Below are positions 41,577 through 52,303 of a DNA stretch of 64,000 nucleotides, piece after piece. The stretch's first letter is position 1, and each line of letters opens with the position of its first letter. Origin of the DNA: Phytophthora hibernalis (taxonomy: Eukaryota; Oomycota; Peronosporomycetes; Peronosporales; Peronosporaceae); assembly GCA_012656075.1 (NCBI GenBank), contig JAAKBF010000187.1, forward strand, positions 1 through 64,000. Reading direction: 5' to 3'. The notes under the pieces are model-generated. The model did no database searches, was not told the DNA's origin, and was given only the letters and a program-made list of their open reading frames with translations. Position numbers and translations under genes: made by a program.

Positions 41577-43320
41577 GATCCCATCGGTGAGCGCCGTAAC
41601 GATGCGATCACACTGCATGTGCAATCCGCACATTACAGCTCCACACTTTTAAGCTCGAAAGCGGCGCTTTCCGTATTCCACAGTAAACAGCAGTCCACAT
41701 TGCACTCCCACTCGGGCCAATCGTCATCATCCACGCAGTTGTAGTTGTAGGTAGCCAGATTAGTACCTTGCCGCAGCGCAGTACATGTAGTAGCAGTAGT
41801 CGTAGGGTCATTCGTCGCTAAAGCAGTAGTAGCAGGTACGTCCTCGCCAAGCACAATTGACCTTTGCGAAAGCGAGTAAGGACAAGTGACTTAGCAACAT
41901 CCAGCGTCTTGGTCATAATGACAGCCACCATGTTCTCCGTGCCAACGTGCTGTGTCGTGAGCCGCTTGAGCTTCACGTTACGCCGCACCATGTGGTGTTT
42001 GTTGTCAATGTGTTTCGACTTTGAATGTTTCCCAGATTTCGCAGTCAGCTCCATTGCTCCTTGGTTGTCGCCGAGTAGCAGCGGCACTGGATACTTCCAC
42101 TCCAGCTTCTTGCATAATCCTTAGCTGCCTCCGCCATCGCAACGTACTCAGTCTCGCAGGTACTGAGGGTATTATCTCTGTTTGCGCGATGCATACCAGA
42201 TCAATCGGCGAGACGTAGCCGCTAATGCTGCGTCGATCGACCGGGTCGCTAGCGTAGTCAGCATAAGAATAACTGCAAAGTCACACCGACTTCTGCAGCT
42301 GCGCGTCCATCACCAGTCCATAGTCACACGTAGCCTTCAGGTAGCGCAGTACACGTCGGGCTTGAGCAAAGTGCGTGTGATCATAACTGGCCAGATACTT
42401 ACCAAGGTGTGTGGTCGCATGTGCAATGTCAGGCTGTGAGACACTGACAAGATATTTGAGTGCACCAACTAGTTCTCGATACGGTAAGTAGTCCTTGGTT
42501 GCAGGCACCACCGCCGTCGAAGGTGTCGTCGCCTCAGGCGTCGCACACCCATTGCACTCACTCATGTGAAAGCGCTTGAGCACTTCAAGCACATATTGAC
42601 GCTGGCTGTAAAAAAATTGCCGCAGCGGCCGGTTGATCAGAATCTCGACTCCCAATAAGTACTTCACTGCATCCATTGCAGTTAGCTCGAATGTTACTTG
42701 TAGCCGTTCTGCAGTTTTAGTACACAGCAGTGTAGGCCCCATCAGAAGTAGGTCGTCAACTTAGACAGTCAGCAGCAACTGCACTTCACCGTTCTTCTTC
42801 AGTATGTAGAGGCCGTAGTCAGAGTCCGATCGTTCAAATCCCATTGTCATCACTTTGCATGTAGTGTCTTATTTCAAATGTTCGGTGCATGCTTGAGCCA
42901 GCACAGGCTCTTCAGAAGTCTGCAGACAAAGGCAGATCCGTCCACTTGGAATCCACGAGGTTGCTTCATAAAAATCAATTCATCGAGGTCCCCGTAGAGG
43001 AATGCAGTCTTCACATCATATTGAAGTACTGCCGATCCGCGCTGTACCGCAAAGTATATCGCGGCCCGGATGGTCTCGAAGCGTATCACTGGGGCGTACG
43101 TTTTGGTGTAGTTCACGCCTAGCTCTTGCTTAAATCCATGAATGACAAGTCTGGTCTTGAATCGTTTAATTCTGCGTCGTTCGTCACGTTTCACTGCGAA
43201 AACCCATCTGTATGTGATCACCTTCACGCCCTTGTCCACCGCACGCGGTGTCAATTTACACGTCTTGTGTCCCTTCCGTGATTGCAACTCTGCCAGCATG
43301 GCTGCTTTCCATTGCAGCCA
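41577..43320 (-). pseudogene. copia C: reverse transcriptase and RNase H (displaced by inversion)
   Basis: RT starts at 43318 with DWLQWKAAMLAELQSRKGHK, then ITYRWVFAVKRDE, VIHGFKQ, YTKTYAPVIRFETIR and LQYDVKTAFLYGDLDE (43250-42960). The active-site box reads VDDLLLMG after a stop in place of the preceding Tyr (about 42760). The connection region has DAVKYLLGVEI, SECNGCATPEA and YRELVGALKYL (42690-42460). RNase H ends with LGDNQGAMELTAKSGKHSKSKHIDNKHHMVR (42080-41990). It is followed by the purine tract and LTR. This is the part missing from 31141-34605. Confidence 0.88.
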
Positions 43321-43700
43321 GTCTCAAGTTCATGTCTTCATCTTCGGAATGCGTGAGGGTATGACGCGATACTGCCTCACGTGAGTGGAGCCGAAGACCA
43401 TCGAAGCTGCCTTTGCCCTCGCGCAGCGCGAGGACTACATGGTCGCATCTTCACATGCGCGGGCGCTGACGCCCGAGGTTCGGGTGTCGGAACCCAAGCC
43501 TATGAAAATTGACGTTATTGAGGAGGAGTCGACCTCATCTACCTCGACTTCTCGCGCTCCTGTGGCAGCAACAACAGTGGTCGTCAGCTGACGTGCTTCC
43601 GTTGTCGCAAGTCAGGTTACCGTGCAGCAGTGTGCCGAGCACCGGCTCCTGTCCAAGCGAGCGTTAAGGCCATCGGACATCCCGATGACAAATTCTCGGC
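43321..43700 (+). pseudogene. gypsy B gag C-terminal part
   Basis: The frame continues the gag broken at 34606: VHVFIFGMREGMTRYCLT, then MEPKTIEAAFALAQREDYMV, an acidic/Ser-rich region, and after a shift near 43595 a zinc knuckle CFRCRKSGYRAAVC in which the usual His is Tyr. A stop sits between the first two parts (43384). Confidence 0.8.
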
Positions 43701-43779
43701 CGCTCACCCAAACGGCCGAGACCAGTAGGTGCTGGCTGGAATGGAGGCCCCTGTCCCCCAGTGACAACCTGTCCTCCTC

Positions 43780-44140
43780 GCTCCCCGTGCTTCATGCACA
43801 CTTCAATACCACCAGCACGTCGGGCGACAACAGGCTGATCCTCGATAGTCTTCACGTTGCCGGCGCGGAGCGCCGCTCCGCGCGCTGCTTGACACCGGAG
43901 CCCCGAACAACGGCGAGCTGCCTCTCGCTTCTTCCTCCGCATGTGCGAGTACGCGAGGGATTGTGCGATATCGTCGTCAAGCTAGCTGACGGCAAGCCAC
44001 ACTGCGCTCCTCGCCGAGATATTACTCTTCCGTACACATTCGACGGGTTCTGCAGCAATGATGACGTCCTGGTAATCGAGATGAACTATGCGTTCGACTG
44101 CATGCTCGGAATGCCGTGGCTTGTCCGCTACCAGCCATAG
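43780..44140 (+). pseudogene. gypsy B aspartic protease
   Basis: The active site ALLDTGAPNN is at about 43887 in one frame. The rest (VREGLCDIVVKLADGKPH, VLVIEMNYAFDCMLGMPWLVRYQP) is in another frame and ends at 44140. The order and the LGMPWL strand match Ty3/gypsy proteases. At least one frameshift separates the two halves. Confidence 0.8.
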
Positions 44141-44370
44141 ATCGACCTGTTCGCCCGATCGGTTTGGCGTCGGGTTGGGTTAGCTAGGTGTTCACTCACC
44201 TCCTCGTCGCCCCGAAGCCCCATGTCTCCGTCGTGGACAGATCTGCCACGACACCACCCCTGTTACGAGCGAGTGATGGTCCTCACTGTCTGGTGTGTGC
44301 GACATCCGTCGCGGAGTCAACAAACCACAGCCTCTTGCGATCGCGCGAGAGTACGACGAACGATACGGTC

Positions 44371-44528
44371 GAACAGCGGCTCCCGTATGAGAATGAGGTG
44401 GACTAGCAGCGGCTCCCGAATGTGAACAACGCGGGCGAGCAGCGGATCCCGTATGAGAACGAGGCGGACGAGCAGCGGCTCCCGCATGTGAACAACGCGG
44501 GCGAGCAGCGGCTCCCGTACAAGAATGA
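44371..44528 (+). repeat. five 33-bp tandem repeats in the gypsy B spacer
   Basis: Units encode alternating 11-residue blocks: EQRLPYENEVD, then QRLPNVNNAG, then EQRIPYENEAD, EQRLPHVNNAG and EQRLPYKNDV. They lie between protease and RT. A stop breaks the second unit. Confidence 0.85.
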
Positions 44529-45089
44529 CGTACTCACGCAGGACCCACACCTGTGGTCAAAACGAGTTCCCACGCCTAGAGGAGGGACAAGTGAATCCTC
44601 GTCCAGCGACGACGCGAACCGAGGAAGTCCAAACGCCGGAAGTCACGACGACGACGACTGTGGCGGCGCTCTGGGACACAGAGTGTGCTTCCGTCTACCG
44701 AGCTGATCAGCGTGGTTGAGTACTCGGACGGTTATCCCAATCGAGTACGAGCCGTCGAGGTGGCGAGCCCGCCTTGTGACGCGAATGCCATCACGCAGCT
44801 TCCAGGCCTTTCCTGGAAGCGCTTTCCTCGACTTGAAGTCGGGCGACATCGAGCAAGTATGTCTTCTCACGAGTGCCGACTCACCCGCTGTTGACATTAA
44901 CACAGTCAGTGAGGTTGCGCTACCATCGCGGTCGAAAGCCGCTGAACCCAAATCAGCTCGAGAAGAATGCTTCGTCGCGCAATCATGGAAAGCGCTTCAA
45001 GCGTCCGGCAGCCCTGTATACGCGCTCGCGCGCTCGTCTTTCCCGACAAATCCCAGCAGAGCTGCCTGCGCAGCGAGGTGTCCAACATG

Positions 45090-46400
45090 AGATCGACCTA
45101 TTGCCCGGCGCGAAGTACTGCGTTACACGGCAGTGGCCACTGACGCGCGACCAATTGCAGGCGATCGATGAGTTCTTCGAAGGCCGTCGCAAAGAGGTCA
45201 CGTGCGCGAGAGCACTTCACCGCACTCGAGCCCTACCTTCTGTGTGAAGAAGGCAACCGGAGGGTGGCGCATTGCTCACACGTTCAACAAGCTGAACGAC
45301 TCCACCATCCCAGCTCAGACACCGATCCCGAGTAAGAACACGGTGTTGGATTCCATGTCGGGCAGCGTCATCTACAGTACGATGGATATGACAGACGGCT
45401 TCTATCAGATCCTCATGAGAAGCGCCGACGTTCCTCTGACGGCAGTGAGCACTCCGAGCGGCATGCTCTGGGAATGGCTCGTCATACCACAGGGCCTGAA
45501 GAACGCACCCGCGACCTTCAACCGGATGGTTTCACAAGTCCTCCGTCCGCTCCGCGACTTTGCGCCGAGCTACTTCGACGATATCTTCGTCCACAGTCAC
45601 GCTGAGAAAGATCTCAGTGCTGTCGACGTCCATCTCCGGTACTTGCGGCAGGTCTTTCAAGTGATGCGTGAAAACAAGCTGTACGCAAACTTGAAGAAGT
45701 GTGTCTTCTGCGCTCCGGAGATTCCGGTGCTTGGCAGTTACGTCGGTAAGGATGGAGTTCGCCCCGATCCGGAGAAAGTGTCCTCGATTTGTTCTTGGCC
45801 AACACCCAAGAACCCGACGGAGCTGCGTCAATGGTTGAGCCTCGCCAACTATCTTCACAAGTACACGAAGGACTACGCAGGGCTCATTCAACCCCTCTCG
45901 TCACTGCTGAAGAAGGACGCGGCTTGGTTATGGCGTCCTGAACACGAGGATGCGTTTGCCGCTGTGAAGAAGAGCCTTGCATCAGCTCCTGTCTTGATGC
46001 TCCCGGATACGTCAAGACCGTTCCTCGTCGTGTGATGCGAGTGACATCGCCATCGGCTGCGCACTCATGCAATTTGACGATGAGGGCCGCGAGCGCGTCG
46101 TGAGCTACCAGTCACGACAGATGAATCCGACTGAGAAGAATTACCCGGTTCACGACAAGGAGCTTCTCGCGATGCGCTACGCTCCGATTAAATTCAGAGT
46201 GCATCTCCTGGGAGAACAAACCTTCGCGGCATACGCCGATATCGCGTCGCTGCGGACGGCGATGAAGAGCCCCCATCTCTCTCAACGAATGGCGTGCTGG
46301 CTCTCCTTTTTCGCGGAGTAAAACTTCGTCGTGCACTACAATCCTGGCAAGAACAACATTCTTGCCGACGCACTTTCACGGCGACCGGAATATGACCCCC
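45090..46400 (+). pseudogene. gypsy B reverse transcriptase and RNase H
   Basis: RT: SPHSSPTFCVKKATGGWRIA (about 45220), TMDMTDGFYQILM (about 45380), YFDDIFVHS (about 45575), then the connection segment LRQWLSLANYLHKYTKDY (about 45830). The frame stops at 46033. RNase H continues from about 46036 in another frame (CDASDIAIGCAL), through ERVVSYQSRQM, NYPVHDKELLAM and RTAMKSPHLSQRM. A TAA at 46319 breaks it just before ILADALSRRPEY (about 46356). It is the same architecture as gypsy copies 1 and 2 but clearly a different family by sequence. Confidence 0.92.
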
Positions 46401-46549
46401 GGCGCCTGGGACGTCATCAGGGCCTTCCTGATGATGAGGACGACGACGAGGATTGCGAGGTGTGCGAGGCGCTCGGCATCAACTCGATGGTATCGAGTCC
46501 GGTGATGCCACTCCATCAGCAGATCGCTGACGCGTATTAAGAGGATTCG

Positions 46550-48140
46550 TTATACTCCTCGATCATGACGCATCTGCGCAACTCCTCCGCGAAGACGCTG
46601 GTAAAATTGACTCGTCCAACGCGTACGCACATCACGCGCTACCCGCTCGACGATGGTGTATTGATGAACACGATCGACAAGTTCGACGCTCCGCGCGTTG
46701 TCATTCCCGCCGATGACGACCTCCGTGCTCGCTTGGTGCATGAGTTCCACGACGCGCCACCTGGGCCGCGAAAAGACGTTCCCAGCGCTCTCGCGTGAGT
46801 TCTTCTGGCCGCGGATGTACAAGTGGATTCGCAAGTGGGTGTGCTCTTGCGAAATATGTCATCGCGTCAAACCGTCAGCGTCCAATCAGGCCCCGCTTCG
46901 TCCACTACCCATCGCCACGGGTGCGTGGCGATTCGTCAGCATGGACTTCATCTTTGGACTACCCCGAGAGGACCAGGGCCGGACAGGCGTCCTGGTCTTC
47001 GTCGATCGCTTCAACAAGATGGTTCATCTTGCTCCAGTCGCTGCCCAAGTGACCGCCGAGGATTCGGCAGCGCTCTTCATCGACCGGGTCTTCCGCCACC
47101 ATAGGCTGCCGGGGTCCATAGTCTCCGACAGAGATCCTCGCATCACATCCGCCTTCTAGACGCGGATGGTCAAGCTCCTCGGTACGCGTCTGCTGATGTC
47201 GACGGCGGCCCATCCAGAGATGGATGGGCAAACGGATCGTGTTAACCGGGTACTAGAGGACGTATTCCGCAGCTACGCCACGTCGTTCTCGTCCTGGGGC
47301 TCCTTCCTGCCTCTTGCGGAATTCGCGCTGAACAATGCGGTTCACGCATCGACGGGGCCGACGCCGTTCTTCGTCAACAACGCGCTGCACCCGCGCGTCC
47401 CTGCTCTCATTGTCGTCCATCGTGCCGAGGCACCTTCAGCCTCCACTCTTGGTCGGGGTGGAAACACAGGAGCGCCGAACCACCCGGCGCTGTTATCAAG
47501 TGAACCCCGGGCGTCGGATGACGGTATGCGAAAGTCGTCTGTAACCACGGGTACCCAGCTTGGTACGCTGGGTACACCTCCTGACGCCTCACTCAATGGG
47601 CTTACTCCGCAGAAGACTATGTCAACGAGTGGCGCGACGGAAGCCGTCGCGTCTGCATCGGACCATGCCAACTTCGCTCCTAAGGAACGTCCTACAACGA
47701 TCGGCTCGGCAGCCGTATCCGATTTCCTGCTGCATCGTCAGGCCGTCACGCGATTAGTTCGTCACACGCTGCAAGTTGCTGTGGACAAGCAGAAGCAGAA
47801 TGTGGACCGACGTGGTCGGAAGCACGGCGTCCTTCCGACGAGGCGAGCGCGTGCTGTTATCTACGGATGGCACCCAGTCGACTGCAATCACCGATTTAGG
47901 CGCGAACAAACTCGCGCCACACTTCTTCGGACCGTTAAAGACTAATAAGGTTATCGGGGATACCTACACCCTAGAAAATTTTACAGCGATGCGTCTGCAC
48001 CCGACATTCTACGTCGGGCGCCTGAAGCCGTATGTCCCAGCGACAATCCCGGACGTCGACCCTCCGCGGAATCGCAGCGTCTCAGATGATGACGCCGACA
48101 ACGAGTCCGTCAGAGCACTCGCTCCACACAGTGCGTAGCC
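46550..48140 (+). pseudogene. gypsy B integrase
   Basis: The zinc-finger half ends in CEICHRVKPSASNQ (about 46850). The core has SMDFIFGLPREDQGR (first Asp, about 46940), VSDRDPRITSAF (second Asp, about 47125; a TAG follows at 47157) and MDGQTDRVNRVLEDV (Glu, about 47220). A long insert at about 47400-47700 precedes the C-terminal strand HPTFYVGRLKPYVP (about 48000). Frameshifts near 46770 and 47840. Confidence 0.9.
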
Positions 48141-48339
48141 GACCGTGCTACCACGCCGACGGAGGTCCCCAAGTGATGAAACCGTTCCGACATCTCGCGG
48201 AGCAGTGGCTCCAAGATCGACGCCGCCTGCGCAACAACGTCAGAACGTCGCACCCCAGAACCACGATGAACGTCGACAGCCGCGGTAAGCCCCATACAGC
48301 CGCGAAGCACCTCCGCCCCTTGTTGATGCATTCGGTACT

Positions 48340-48530
48340 CAACGCTGGATCGTGGAGCGTCTGGTCGACCACGATATGCGCCTGCCTTCAGATACTGGAC
48401 CCGCACACGCGCACGAATTCGACGGACACCCGTGAAGTATTACCGTTTGCGCTGTCTTGGACACTCCCAGCCGACGATACCTGGGAGCCGCGCACACAGC
48501 TGATGGAAGACGTCCCAGATGTGGTGAACG
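48340..48530 (+). pseudogene. chromodomain of gypsy B pol
   Basis: One frame gives FGTQRWIVERLVDHD (about 48335). After a shift the second half ends in DDTWEPRTQLMEDVPDVVND (48475-48530), the Trp-Glu-Pro box and C-terminal helix of chromodomains. It lies about 110 residues after the end of integrase. Confidence 0.75.
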
Positions 48531-48721
48531 ACTGCGAGCCCTCACTCGCGCTGGTGTGCGCGAGCGAGTCCGAGCGCACCATCGACTTCTCGAATGTATA
48601 CTCGCGCGGCTCCTCGAACGACGACCACCGTCGCGGCGACTCCCACCACGACAAGCCGCTCGCGCACGATACACGACCGCGTGTGCCGTCGACGATATTA
48701 GCCCGACGAGCATGATCATCG

Positions 48722-48795
48722 ATCGGTGACCAGCGTGGGAATCGAACCCACGCGTATTCCACAAGGTTGACGGTGCTAAACAGCCTTGCCACGGT
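48722..48795 (-). other. tRNA-derived, SINE-like sequence with Pol III boxes
   Basis: On the minus strand a perfect B-box/T-arm (GTGGG TTCGATT CCCAC) is preceded by an A-box-like TGGCAAGGCTG about 40 nt upstream. The 7-bp acceptor stem and a proper anticodon stem cannot be formed, so it is not a functional tRNA. It sits between the gypsy B chromodomain and its 3' LTR. Confidence 0.55.
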
Positions 48796-49080
48796 GCTGC
48801 TTCGGTGAACCTAGAGGAATGTTGTCTGAAGGTGTTCACGTCGGTGAGCCCGACGTGCTGGCGTCGACGCGATGGATGCGCGGACCCCGAGCACGTTCCG
48901 TGTGCCGCCGCTACGGTGTGTGTGGTCCTGCTGAGTGCAGCGCGTGCGCTCCCCGCCTTCTCTTGTCTTCGTCCACCGTGCCCGTCGTTTTCGTCATCTC
49001 CGCTCATCGCCCCAAGCAGACTCTTCCGTGTTCTTCACTTCGCACTCACGAGGCGTGAGTACAACCTGAAGAGGGGGTGA

Positions 49081-49367
49081 TGTAACGGCCTAGTCTGTAG
49101 TTACATATGTAGGTAGATCTATATAGGTTGATATTGAAAGTAGATACGAAGATACGGCTAGCGTGGGCTTCGTTGTCATTCTCTGATTGGTTGAAAGTGG
49201 AGATCCATTTCGGCCAATCGGATGAAAGTTAGCATTTGAGTGGCCCTCTCCTGAATCAGAGTTTAATTTGCCACAAAGCCCATACTACGACTCAGTCTTC
49301 TGAGTCTTTCGACGCATCCTCGCATCTATAGTGTAAGCTAGATAACGGACACATCTGGCCCGTTATA
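49081..49367 (+). repeat. 3' LTR of gypsy B (287 bp)
   Basis: Starts TGTAACGG right after the purine tract GAAGAGGGGGTGA (49068-49080) and ends CCGTTATA, close to the expected CCGTTACA. Its last 140 bp match 35113-35250 in reverse complement. Confidence 0.85.
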
Positions 49368-50747
49368 CGCGCCGAATGTGATATGCAGTCACCGGAGTCT
49401 TCATCGAGGAACTTCGTTTGAAGGGCGAGCATCGTTTTTGGCTGTGAGTTGGTATCAACCGATTCAAACTCGGATGTACTGGACCTCGGTGCATTCTCCA
49501 CAGTACTGGCGGAACACGCACTTGCATATTTCGCTTCGCTGAACGGACTTAGGTGCGCAACAACTTCCTCCAGACCGGTAAGATTGCACGCTATAAATGC
49601 TTTTGTTAGCTGACGCAACATATTCGATCCTTGTTCGTACTGAGCAGCTCCGTATTCGCTCAGAGCTTCTGCAATCCGCTTGGCATTTTCTAGTGCTTCG
49701 CTATACTTGTCAGATCGACGCTTGGATGTGGGGTGTACCGACGTTTCGATAAGCTCTTCTGAATATCCACTAACGTCGTGATCCTTGCTTAAAAACTGCG
49801 TCAACATTGCTTCTGAATTGAACAGCCACCATTGATCCACACACTCGAAAGGAATGACTTGGGCTAGCTGTTGCCATTTCCGTAGATACATCAAATGCCT
49901 GCACGGCAACTGCTGAGTTAGACCTAGCATACAAAATGAAGTCCACGTCTTCACGCCAACTTTGCATGTTGTTGCTGCACTAGCCATCAAAAACGTCTCG
50001 TGTCCAGACTCTTGAAAGTCGTAGTAGGTCGATGCACTCGTAGCGATATCATACTGCGTCTTTATGGAGCCGAACGCGAACCTGCTGACGCATTGAGCCA
50101 ACCGCGCCCGTTCAGCACTCGAATTCTGCGCAGGATCGCATACTTGTCCAACGCGTGCCATGGCAGTCGTAAAAGCTTTTGTTTCACCTTCGCCCACCAA
50201 ATCAAGCTTGTCAGCGTTTAATCAATCTCCACGTTCTGGTCCACAAGAGTTTTTATTGTCTGCCACGAAGACTCGAGCATATTGTATGTAGTGTTGCCGA
50301 GATGTACGATATTATTGCGAAGATAAGAGCACCACATAGCACGGCAATTGTGCCAGTTCGCCTGAAAGTACAGCCAAAATGGGGACAATCAACGTCCTCT
50401 TCTTTTCCTTCTTCGACGTGTAGCTCCTCCCGCATAAATATCACGTACTTGTCGTACTCGCCCGCAGTACTTGCTTTCACGAGTATACCCACAAGAGGCT
50501 TCAAACGTGATCTTTGAACAATGTCAAGACCATATTCAGGCTTAGCAATCCGTTCTTGAAGGTACTTCACTATGGAATTGACAGAGTAAAATTCAGGCCT
50601 GTGGAAGCTCCGAGGTAAAAACGCTGATCTCCGTAAATCCTTATCCACCACCACGCATTGGATATCTTTCCAGCCTGGATTTCTTATCTTGAACTGGTTG
50701 ATGGCAAGCCGTAGGGTGACATACCGCTCGTCAGTGATAAGAGCATG

Positions 50748-50936
50748 CTGGAAACATGCAACCACCACGAAGAGTTAGTTAATCCAAGCAAAACAGCAAC
50801 TGTGTCATTACAACATGTACAAATTAAAACAAACTGATACAAACTACCACAAACTGACACAATGTGCCAACTAAGACGATAGCTACATGTACAACACGTC
50901 GAGCATGGCCTCGTTAATCAGCTCACGCCTCCGTAC
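50748..50936 (-). other. MULE intron 3 (189 nt)
   Basis: Minus strand GTACGG ... GTTTCCAG. Skipping it joins FGQGHHVQ to HALITDERYVTLRLAI. The intron contains stops and is AT-rich, unlike the exons. Confidence 0.7.
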
Positions 50937-51101
50937 CTGGACATGATGGCCTTGGCCAAACGAATCGTGAACCATGAAGGAGAATAGTTTGTAGCGCTCG
51001 GCGTTGGTTCCGTGGGTGGCATCCACCATAATGATTTCAGGAAAGCTTGAAAACAGAGACCGCATGTGCGCGGTTTGGAAAACGATGGCGCGGGCTACGA
51101 T

Positions 51102-51165
51102 CTGCATAAGAAAAGGTCAGTAAAGTCATGTTTCGTACGACAAGCGTGTACACCTGGCAGCGTAC
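51102..51165 (-). other. MULE intron 2 (64 nt)
   Basis: Minus strand GTACGC ... TTATGCAG. Skipping it joins DIDQDQNQ to IVARAIVFQTAH. An alternative donor GTGTAC at about 51150 is possible. Confidence 0.65.
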
Positions 51166-51846
51166 CTGATTCTGGTCTTGGTCGATGTCGACGTGTGCCA
51201 CTCCGTACTTCTCCTCCTCGCAGAAGCGGTTCAAAGTTTCAGATACCCGGTCTGAAACTGTTGTTCCAGCATCTTCATCTCGTTTCAGCTTGGCCAGCAA
51301 ATTGTGCACGTCTACCATACAAGGTTCAGATTCTGTGTTGTCCCAGATGTACTTCAGGATCTTCTTCCTTGCCACACCAACTTTTCTGGTTTGGTCACGT
51401 CATGTAAGGCTTCACTGTCCAGCCGCATTCGGTTGCTCGGAATCTGGTGGTACTCAGCCTTACCAACTCTGTGGTTGTGTGAGGCTATGTGAAGCCAAAC
51501 AACCAAATAGTAGCGATCACCTTCCCGTTTCTGCAGTAGTGATAACTAGAGCAGCGAAACATTAATACAGAACCAGCACAGGTCAATACAAGCTTTCATA
51601 TGTGTTCGGCCGCGCTCGTACCTTAGCTTCGCACCCGAGTGGCCTGACGTTTTGGCGTGGGCGCTTGACACTGCGGCGCATCCTCGGTTTGCTAGCATGC
51701 GTGCACAGATAGTAGACGACATAATGGGGAAACGTCTCGTTTTCCAAGAGCTCCTATTCAGGCGCTATTCTGTCGTGCTTCGCGTAGGAGTGCTTGATCG
51801 CCGCGTTCCTCCGCTCCCGCGTAGGTGACAAGCGCTTGAAAAACTT

Positions 51847-51909
51847 CTAGGAAAGCAAATAAAGCGTAAGCAGACCCACACGCCACACAAATCACCGCAA
51901 GAGACTTAC
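51847..51909 (-). other. MULE intron 1 (63 nt)
   Basis: Minus strand GTAAGT ... TTTCCTAG. Skipping it joins the acidic exon 1 to the FKRLSPTRERR segment. Confidence 0.55.
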
Positions 51910-52303
51910 CTGACATGTTTGGCGGAAGTACGATTTGAAAATTACTTGAAGACCGAATCGAAGGTTTTGTCCACCAAGTTTCGGGATGTGATTCCAGCAG
52001 CAGGGAGGGGGTTATCGTCGTCGTTGGATTCACCCAGGGCGTCGTCGACGTACTCGGACTCTTCGGATTCTTCGCATGGACGGCGCGAGTCGTCGCGCGC
52101 GGCCCGCTTGCTTTTTCCCAAATCGCGGTGTCTTCTCGGGGGGATTCTGGAATGATCCACAACCACTGGATATCAAAAACGTTGTTTTGAAGGCGTTAGG
52201 TTCCAGGCTGGGCTTTCAGCGTGTGTAACGACAGAGGGGTAAAGAAAGTGGGTTACCTCTGGCTTAGCGCCGGCTCTTTAATTTGTACGTATAGTCACTC
52301 TCA

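Larger units (their letters stand above)
49380..52166 (-). mobile_element. Mutator-like (MULE) transposase gene with introns, damaged
   Basis: Read right to left. Exon 1 starts with ATG 52166 (MVVDHSRIPPRRHRD, acidic). An N-terminal DNA-binding region follows, with YYLCTHASKPRMRRSVKRPRQ and HNHRVGKAEYHQIPSNRMR (51750-51400). Next come MVDVHNLLAKLKRDEDA (about 51315), then FPEIIMVDATHGTN (first catalytic Asp, about 51030), NPGWKDIQCVVVDKDL (second Asp, about 50670), and VKYLQERIAKPEYGL (about 50570). A frameshift at about 50390 precedes a SWIM-type finger with LTQQLPCRHLMYLRKW (about 49920). The Ser-rich tail runs to about 49380. Inferred introns are listed separately. The family is MULE by DDE order plus SWIM. 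Stops in the N-terminal part and the shift suggest an inactive copy. Confidence 0.8.

Noticed and set aside
44371..44528. CRISPR-like array (regular 33-bp repeats)
   Set aside because: The units are contiguous without unique spacers, are in a retrotransposon coding region and the genome is eukaryotic.
48722..48795. Functional tRNA gene on the minus strand
   Set aside because: The T-arm is perfect, but the acceptor stem does not pair and no anticodon stem-loop of proper form exists.
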